DNA of 10,020 bases, from NCBI GenBank assembly GCA_034429475.1, contig DAOUGD010000336.1, forward strand, positions 1 to 10,020. The letters run 5' to 3'. Made by a program: the position numbers and the translations under genes. The number at the start of each line of letters is the position of its first letter. Position 1 is the first letter of the stretch. Positions 6,390 through 10,020 of this stretch are shown piece by piece. The DNA comes from JAKQHY01 sp034429475 (GTDB lineage Bacteria; Chloroflexota; Anaerolineae; B4-G1; SLSP01). The notes under the pieces are model-generated. The model saw nothing but the letters and a program-made list of their open reading frames with translations. It was not told the origin of the DNA and did not search any database.

Positions 6390-6414
6390 CGACAATGTTG
6401 GAAGGACGTTGTCG
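6390..6414. promoter_or_regulatory. 9-bp inverted repeat upstream of the mannosidase gene
   Basis: CGACAATGT (6390-6398) pairs with ACGTTGTCG (6406-6414), eight Watson-Crick pairs and one G-T pair, around a 7-base spacer. Its position 66 bases before the start codon would suit a regulator binding site or a leader hairpin. A weak promoter reading (TTGTCT with GACAAT, 16-base spacer) overlaps its left arm. No regulator gene is in the window to assign to it. Confidence 0.35.
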
Positions 6415-6438
6415 GATGCACAAAGCGCGTTCCCAAAC

Positions 6439-6470
6439 GACTACGAGACGACAAGACTACAAGACAAGGA
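6439..6470. repeat. Degenerate 16-bp direct repeat in the mannosidase leader
   Basis: GACTACGAGACGACAA (6439-6454) is followed directly by GACTACAAGACAAGGA (6455-6470). The second copy contributes the AAGGAG ribosome-binding site, 8 bases before the start codon at 6480. Confidence 0.45.
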
Positions 6471-6479
6471 GACTTTTGT

Positions 6480-9400
6480 ATGGCCTTAACACTCGAATGG
6501 CAACGACGGATTGATCGCTGGCGCGAGGAGCTGCCGCGTCATTTCTACCGCCCGCTGGGGCCGGTGGCCCTGGAGGGCTTTGTGACGTTGGAGCAACTGA
6601 CGCCCGCCGAGGCGCTGGCGCGCGACTTCGCACCGATGCCGCCCGGCACGGCCTGGGGCGCCAAATGGGAGTACGCCTGGTTCAAGGGCCGCGTGGTGTT
6701 GCCGGAGGACGCCGCCGGTCAGCGCATCGCGCTGCGGCTGGACGTGGGCGCGGAGAGCCTGGCGTTCGTCAACGGGGCGGCGGCCGGCGCGGTGGATTGG
6801 GCGCACCCCGAATTGACGCTGGCGCAGTCCGGCGTCCCCGGTACGGCTTACGCGGTGCTCGTCGAGGGCTACGGCGGCCACGGCCCGATGGAATGTCACT
6901 CTGGCCCCACACCGCCCGACCGCGAGACTGTCCCCGAACCCCGCCCCACGCAGCGCGTTATAGGCGCCAGCACCTTCGGCGTGTGGGCGGAGGACGTGTA
7001 TCAACTGTGGGTGGACGTGGAGACGCTGTATCAACTGCGCGGCCTGCTCGACGCGGACAGCCTGCGCGTCGCCGAGATTGACGAGGGGCTGCGCGATTTC
7101 ACCCGCATCGTGGACTTCGAGCTGCCGCGCGCGGCGATGCTGGCGACCGTCCGCGAGGGGCGCGCGCGCCTCAAGCCGCTGCTGGAGTGCGTCAACGGCT
7201 CCACCGCGCCGGTGATGTATGCCTTCGGGCACGCGCACATTGACGTGGCCTGGCTCTGGCCGCTGCAAGAGACCGAGCGCAAGTCCGGGCGCACCTTCTC
7301 CACGCAGCTCGCGTTGATGGCGGAGTACCCGGAGTACCGCTTCCTGCAAAGCCAGCCGCACCTTTACCGGATGGTCAAGCGGCGCTATCCCGACCTCTAC
7401 GCGCGCATCAAAGAAGCGGCGGCGCAGGGGAACTTCATCCCCGACGGCGCGGCCTGGGTGGAGCCGGACACCAACATCGCCGGCGGCGAGGCGCTTATCC
7501 GCCAGATGATCCACGGCAAGCGCTTCTACAAAGAAGAGTTCGGCGTGGAGAGCGAGCTGCTCTGGCTGCCGGACGTCTTCGGCTATTCCGGCGCGCTCCC
7601 GCAGATTTTGCGCGGCTGCGGCGTCAAATATTTCTCCACGCAGAAGATTTTCTGGACGTACAACGGCGGCGAGCCGTTCCCGCACAACACGTTCGTTTGG
7701 GAAGGAATTGACGGCTCCGAGGTGTTCGTCCACCTGCATAACGACTACTGCTCGCAGACCGATCCCAAGGCGGTGATGGGCCGTTGGAAGGAGCGCGTGC
7801 AGAAGGACGGCATCGCCACGCGGCTGATGCCCTTTGGTTGGGGGGATGGGGGCGGCGGCGCGACCCGCAATCATCTGGAATTCCTGCGCCGCGCGCGCGA
7901 CCTCGAAGGGCTGCCCAAAGTGCGGATCGCGCATCCGCTGGACTATTTCAAAGACCAGGAGGCGCGCGGCTGGCCGGACGTCCGCTACGTGGGCGAGCTG
8001 TACTTCCAGGCGCATCGCGGCACGTACACCTCGCAGGCGCGGACGAAGCGGGGCAACCGCAAGGCGGAGCTGGCGCTGCGCGAGGCCGAGTTCTGGGGCG
8101 TCGCGGCGCGCGCACTAAAAGGCTTCGATTTCTCGGCGGCCACGCTTGACGAAGCATGGAAGGGCGTCCTGCTCAACCAATTCCACGACATCCTGCCCGG
8201 CTCGTCCATCCACCGCGTCTACGAGGAAGCGGAGGCGCTGCACGCGGCGGTCATTCAGGAAGCGGAGAGCGTCGCGGCGGCGGCGCAGGGGATGTTGACC
8301 AGCAGACCTGACAGGTCTTCTGAGACCTGTCAGGTCTTGACCGTCTTCAACTCCCTCTCCTGGGAACGCGCCGCCCTGGTCGCGCTGCCCGCCGGTTGGA
8401 AGGGCGCGCAGGACGCGGCAGGCAATCCGCTTCCCACGCAGAAAGTCGGCGACGCGCTCTATGCCGAAGTTGTCGTCCCTGCTTCCGGCTGGACAACCCT
8501 CCAATCCGCCGATCCCGCTGATCCCGCCGATCTCGCCGCTCCGCTGATCGCCACCCCCACGCATCTGGAGAATGACGTTTTACGTTTGACGTTTGACGCC
8601 TTCGGCCAAATCACCAGCCTCTTCGACAAGGAGACGCAGCGCGAGCTGGCGACCGGGCCGTGCAACAGCTTCAAGATGTACAAGGACACGCCGACCTGGT
8701 TTGACGCCTGGGACGTTGACAGCATGTATGAGCAGTTGCCGGTGGCGCTGGACGAACCGGCGACGATTGAGGTCGTGACCGCCGGGCCGCTGGTCGCCAT
8801 CCTGCGGGTGACGCGCAAGCTGCACGATTCCACGCTGACGCAGGACATCGTTATGCGGCGCGGCAGCCGGCGCGTGGACTTCCAGACGACGGTGGACTGG
8901 CGCGAGCGCCACAAGCTGCTCAAGGTGGCTTTCCCGGTGGACCTCCACGCCAACGAGGGCCTCCACGAAATCCAGTTCGGCCACATCCGCCGCCCTAACC
9001 ACCGCTCGCGCCCCTTCGACGCCGACCGCTTCGAGGTGAGCAACCACAAGTGGAGCGCGCTGGCGGAGGAGAATCGCGGTTTCGCAGTGCTCAACGACTG
9101 CAAGTACGGCGTCAACGTGCTGGGCAATACTATCGGCCTGACGCTGCTCAAGTCCGCGCTGGCGCCGGATATGACCGCCGACCAGGGCGTCCAGACGTTT
9201 ACCTACGCCTGCTACGCCTGGAACGGCAGTTTCGCGGACAGCGCCGTGGTGCGCGAGGGATACGACCTCAACGTGCCGGCGCAGGTCGCGCCCGGCGACG
9301 GCGGCGCGGCGTCCCTGTTCACCGTGGACGCGCCCAACGTCGTCATCGAGACGGTCAAGCCCGCCGAGGACGGCTCGGCGGACGTGATCGTGCGCCTGTA

Positions 9401-9575
9401 CGAGTCCAAGCGCATGGCGACGCGGGCCGCGTTCACCACGGCACTGCCCGTCAAGGCGGCCTGCCTCACCGATATGCTGGAAACGCCGCAGGGCGATTTA
9501 TCCGTGATGGACGGCCAGATCGCCCTGGACTTCCGCGCGTTTGAAATCAAGACCGTGCGATTGACGTTGGGGTAG
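6480..9575 (+). CDS. Alpha-mannosidase, glycoside hydrolase family 38
   Basis: It hydrolyses terminal alpha-linked mannose from oligosaccharides or mannosides, a retaining zinc-dependent reaction. The 1031-residue length is typical of large bacterial GH38 enzymes. An N-terminal beta-rich region (about 1-235) precedes the catalytic barrel, which begins at YAFGHAHIDVAWLWP. His253 and Asp255 (HID), Asp365 in WLPDVFGYS (nucleophile and zinc ligand) and His569 in NQFHDILPGSSI form the expected metal site. The helical middle domain covers about 505-600, and the C-terminal beta-sandwich region about 690-1031. No signal peptide is visible (the N terminus is charged), so a cytoplasmic enzyme acting on imported sugars is likely. 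The start is fixed by AAGGAG 8 bases upstream. Odd features are a palindromic repeat in frame (residues 609-620) and repeat-like DNA in the following linker (678-708). All catalytic motifs are intact, so the gene looks functional. No transporter or other sugar gene is in the window. Confidence 0.96.
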   Translation: MALTLEWQRRIDRWREELPRHFYRPLGPVALEGFVTLEQLTPAEALARDFAPMPPGTAWGAKWEYAWFKGRVVLPEDAAGQRIALRLDVGAESLAFVNGAAAGAVDWAHPELTLAQSGVPGTAYAVLVEGYGGHGPMECHSGPTPPDRETVPEPRPTQRVIGASTFGVWAEDVYQLWVDVETLYQLRGLLDADSLRVAEIDEGLRDFTRIVDFELPRAAMLATVREGRARLKPLLECVNGSTAPVMYAFGHAHIDVAWLWPLQETERKSGRTFSTQLALMAEYPEYRFLQSQPHLYRMVKRRYPDLYARIKEAAAQGNFIPDGAAWVEPDTNIAGGEALIRQMIHGKRFYKEEFGVESELLWLPDVFGYSGALPQILRGCGVKYFSTQKIFWTYNGGEPFPHNTFVWEGIDGSEVFVHLHNDYCSQTDPKAVMGRWKERVQKDGIATRLMPFGWGDGGGGATRNHLEFLRRARDLEGLPKVRIAHPLDYFKDQEARGWPDVRYVGELYFQAHRGTYTSQARTKRGNRKAELALREAEFWGVAARALKGFDFSAATLDEAWKGVLLNQFHDILPGSSIHRVYEEAEALHAAVIQEAESVAAAAQGMLTSRPDRSSETCQVLTVFNSLSWERAALVALPAGWKGAQDAAGNPLPTQKVGDALYAEVVVPASGWTTLQSADPADPADLAAPLIATPTHLENDVLRLTFDAFGQITSLFDKETQRELATGPCNSFKMYKDTPTWFDAWDVDSMYEQLPVALDEPATIEVVTAGPLVAILRVTRKLHDSTLTQDIVMRRGSRRVDFQTTVDWRERHKLLKVAFPVDLHANEGLHEIQFGHIRRPNHRSRPFDADRFEVSNHKWSALAEENRGFAVLNDCKYGVNVLGNTIGLTLLKSALAPDMTADQGVQTFTYACYAWNGSFADSAVVREGYDLNVPAQVAPGDGGAASLFTVDAPNVVIETVKPAEDGSADVIVRLYESKRMATRAAFTTALPVKAACLTDMLETPQGDLSVMDGQIALDFRAFEIKTVRLTLG
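8304..8337. repeat. Perfect inverted repeat inside the mannosidase gene
   Basis: AGACCTGACAGGTCT (8304-8318) and AGACCTGTCAGGTCT (8323-8337) form a perfect 15-bp stem with a 4-base loop. Each arm is itself a palindrome about its central base, so AGACCTG or its complement occurs four times. It is translated in frame as polar residues (609-620) at the junction between the middle and C-terminal domains. It looks like a REP/MITE-type element that entered a tolerant linker. Confidence 0.8.
8511..8537 (+). repeat. Three in-frame 9-base units in the mannosidase linker
   Basis: GATCCCGCT, GATCCCGCC and GATCTCGCC follow each other directly and encode the Asp-Pro-Ala-type low-complexity stretch at residues 678-686. 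Expansion by units of nine keeps the frame. Confidence 0.6.
8575..8598. repeat. Three ACGTTTK heptamers inside the mannosidase gene
   Basis: ACGTTTT, ACGTTTG and ACGTTTG plus ACG are of the same heptamer type as the intergenic tract at 6295-6360. They encode part of LRLTFDAFGQ, which looks like ordinary family sequence at the start of the C-terminal domain, so the resemblance may be coincidental. Confidence 0.35.
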
Positions 9576-9583
9576 TGGATTGT

Positions 9584-9647
9584 ACGCAGATGAACGCGGA
9601 TGAACGCGGATTTTTTAAAATCTGCGTGACTCTGCGTTCATCTGCGT
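9584..9647. repeat. Inverted repeat of the ACGCAGAT / ATCTGCGT family, second copy
   Basis: It starts 9 bases after the mannosidase stop codon. The left arm carries ACGCAGATGAACGCGGAT and a further GAACGCGGATT. The right arm carries the complementary AATCTGCGTGACTCTGCGT and TCATCTGCGT, with TTTTAAA in the centre. It could form a transcript-end hairpin for the mannosidase mRNA, but it is the same repeat unit as at 5736-5795. Confidence 0.8.
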
Positions 9648-9658
9648 CCGAAAAAATG

Positions 9659-9734
9659 GGACACGGAAGAACGCGGAAGAACACGGAAAGGGTTTGGGGA
9701 AAAAATCCAGGCTTGTCGGTGTTTGTCCGTGTCC
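9659..9734. repeat. Inverted-repeat unit with ACACGGAAGA direct repeats
   Basis: GGACACGGA (9659-9667) and TCCGTGTCC (9726-9734) are perfect 9-bp terminal inverted repeats. The left end continues as degenerate copies of ACACGGAAGA. There is no believable coding sequence inside. It lies directly after the preceding inverted repeat, as if such units were stacked. Confidence 0.65.
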
Positions 9735-9818
9735 TATCCATCAACCCACAATAATTTCTTTACCATAACGCAAGTTGCTACCTTACCATTGTAACCCGAA
9801 AAAAGTAGTGGTTTTGGT
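9735..9818. other. Gene-free AT-richer spacer
   Basis: No open frame of useful length is present. On the minus strand the spacer contains GGTTACAATGGT (9785-9796), which repeats the GGTTACAATG of the pyrG -10 region (1694-1703). It could be a second promoter-like sequence or shared repeat, but no gene follows it. Confidence 0.4.
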
Positions 9819-10016
9819 GCGCGCGCAGGGGTTTATCATTCTCGTCTGGTCGTGTCCATAGGAAGGGTTTTGCGGCTAAAGCCGCTGGAAAAGGGGATGT
9901 TTTGCATTGGCGGGCCGTAGCCCGCCAACGCAAAACGCCCCCAGAAAACGGCTTTAGCCGTCAAATTTAAGCAGGAATGCCGCGCGACAGGATAATGATA
10001 AAACCCTGGCGCGCGC
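9819..10016. repeat. ~200-bp nested palindromic element with terminal inverted repeats
   Basis: The ends are near-perfect inverted repeats: GCGCGCGCAGGGGTTTATCATT at 9819-9840 has its complement, with one-base slips, at 9994-10016. Inside, CGGCTAAAGCCG (9873-9884) is exactly complementary to CGGCTTTAGCCG (9949-9960), and each of these is also a small palindrome. The centre (9899-9936) is a strong hairpin: nine perfect pairs (9907-9915 with 9920-9928), one mismatch, then seven more pairs, around loop 9916-9919. The whole therefore folds either as one long stem or as a three-hairpin cruciform. There is no coding sequence. It is MITE-like, and the right end is close to the window edge, so it may extend further. 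Confidence 0.75.
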
Positions 10017-10020
10017 GGCG

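Noticed and set aside
6486..8015. 509-codon minus-strand open frame opposite the mannosidase
   Set aside because: It is an antisense shadow of conserved GH38 catalytic sequence, with Arg/Ala/His-rich composition and no domain.
9547..9744. 65-codon minus-strand frame downstream of the mannosidase
   Set aside because: It consists almost entirely of the two inverted-repeat units and overlaps the end of the mannosidase gene.
9734..9766. Minus-strand mini-frame MVKKLLWVDG, reminiscent of a response-regulator start cut off by the repeat at 9659-9734
   Set aside because: Ten codons are too few to support a gene remnant, there is no convincing ribosome-binding site, and no further receiver-domain sequence follows.

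Overview
The window is high-GC bacterial DNA (most genes near 60-70% GC) with four well-supported protein-coding loci and gene boundaries crowded with short repeats. I infer an environmental bacterium, possibly of the Chloroflexota/Anaerolineae type. The reasons are the GC-rich coding sequence and the many small hairpin, direct-repeat and heptamer-repeat elements between genes. No marker in the window proves the taxon.

Layout. A hairpin at 1-30 lies just downstream of pyrG (CTP synthase, minus strand, 55-1668). The 1669-1957 gap holds a probable pyrG promoter, nine tandem heptamers, a roughly 100-bp nested palindrome and a short octamer repeat. Next, still on the minus strand, come a restriction-modification specificity subunit (1958-3205) and, upstream of it, a nuclease-methyltransferase fusion (3295-5640), separated by a GC-rich hairpin. 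A 266-bp gap with another inverted repeat and a heptamer tract follows. Beyond it is a 107-residue protein of the trypsin-co-occurring domain 1 (Trypco1, 'CU044_2847') family, minus strand, 5907-6230. A repeat-filled divergent intergenic region leads to a large plus-strand GH38 alpha-mannosidase (6480-9575). The last 445 bases contain no gene. They hold two inverted-repeat units and a roughly 200-bp nested palindromic element with similar termini.

How the genes relate. pyrG (pyrimidine nucleotide synthesis) and the GH38 enzyme (mannoside breakdown) are housekeeping or catabolic genes with no visible link to the middle block. The middle block is accessory and defence-like. The methylase carries its own PD-(D/E)xK-type nuclease domain at the N terminus and is paired with a separate S subunit, and no helicase-type HsdR gene is present. 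That resembles BcgI-like Type IIB enzymes (one RM subunit plus one S subunit) more than a classical three-gene Type I system. The Trypco1 gene upstream belongs to a family predicted by comparative genomics to act in NTP-dependent conflict systems, but none of its usual partners (trypsin-like peptidase, NTPase) is in the window. The most noteworthy signals are this compact RM architecture, the mosaic low-GC second recognition domain of the S subunit, and the unusually dense set of heptamer and palindromic repeats, one of which lies in frame inside the mannosidase gene.
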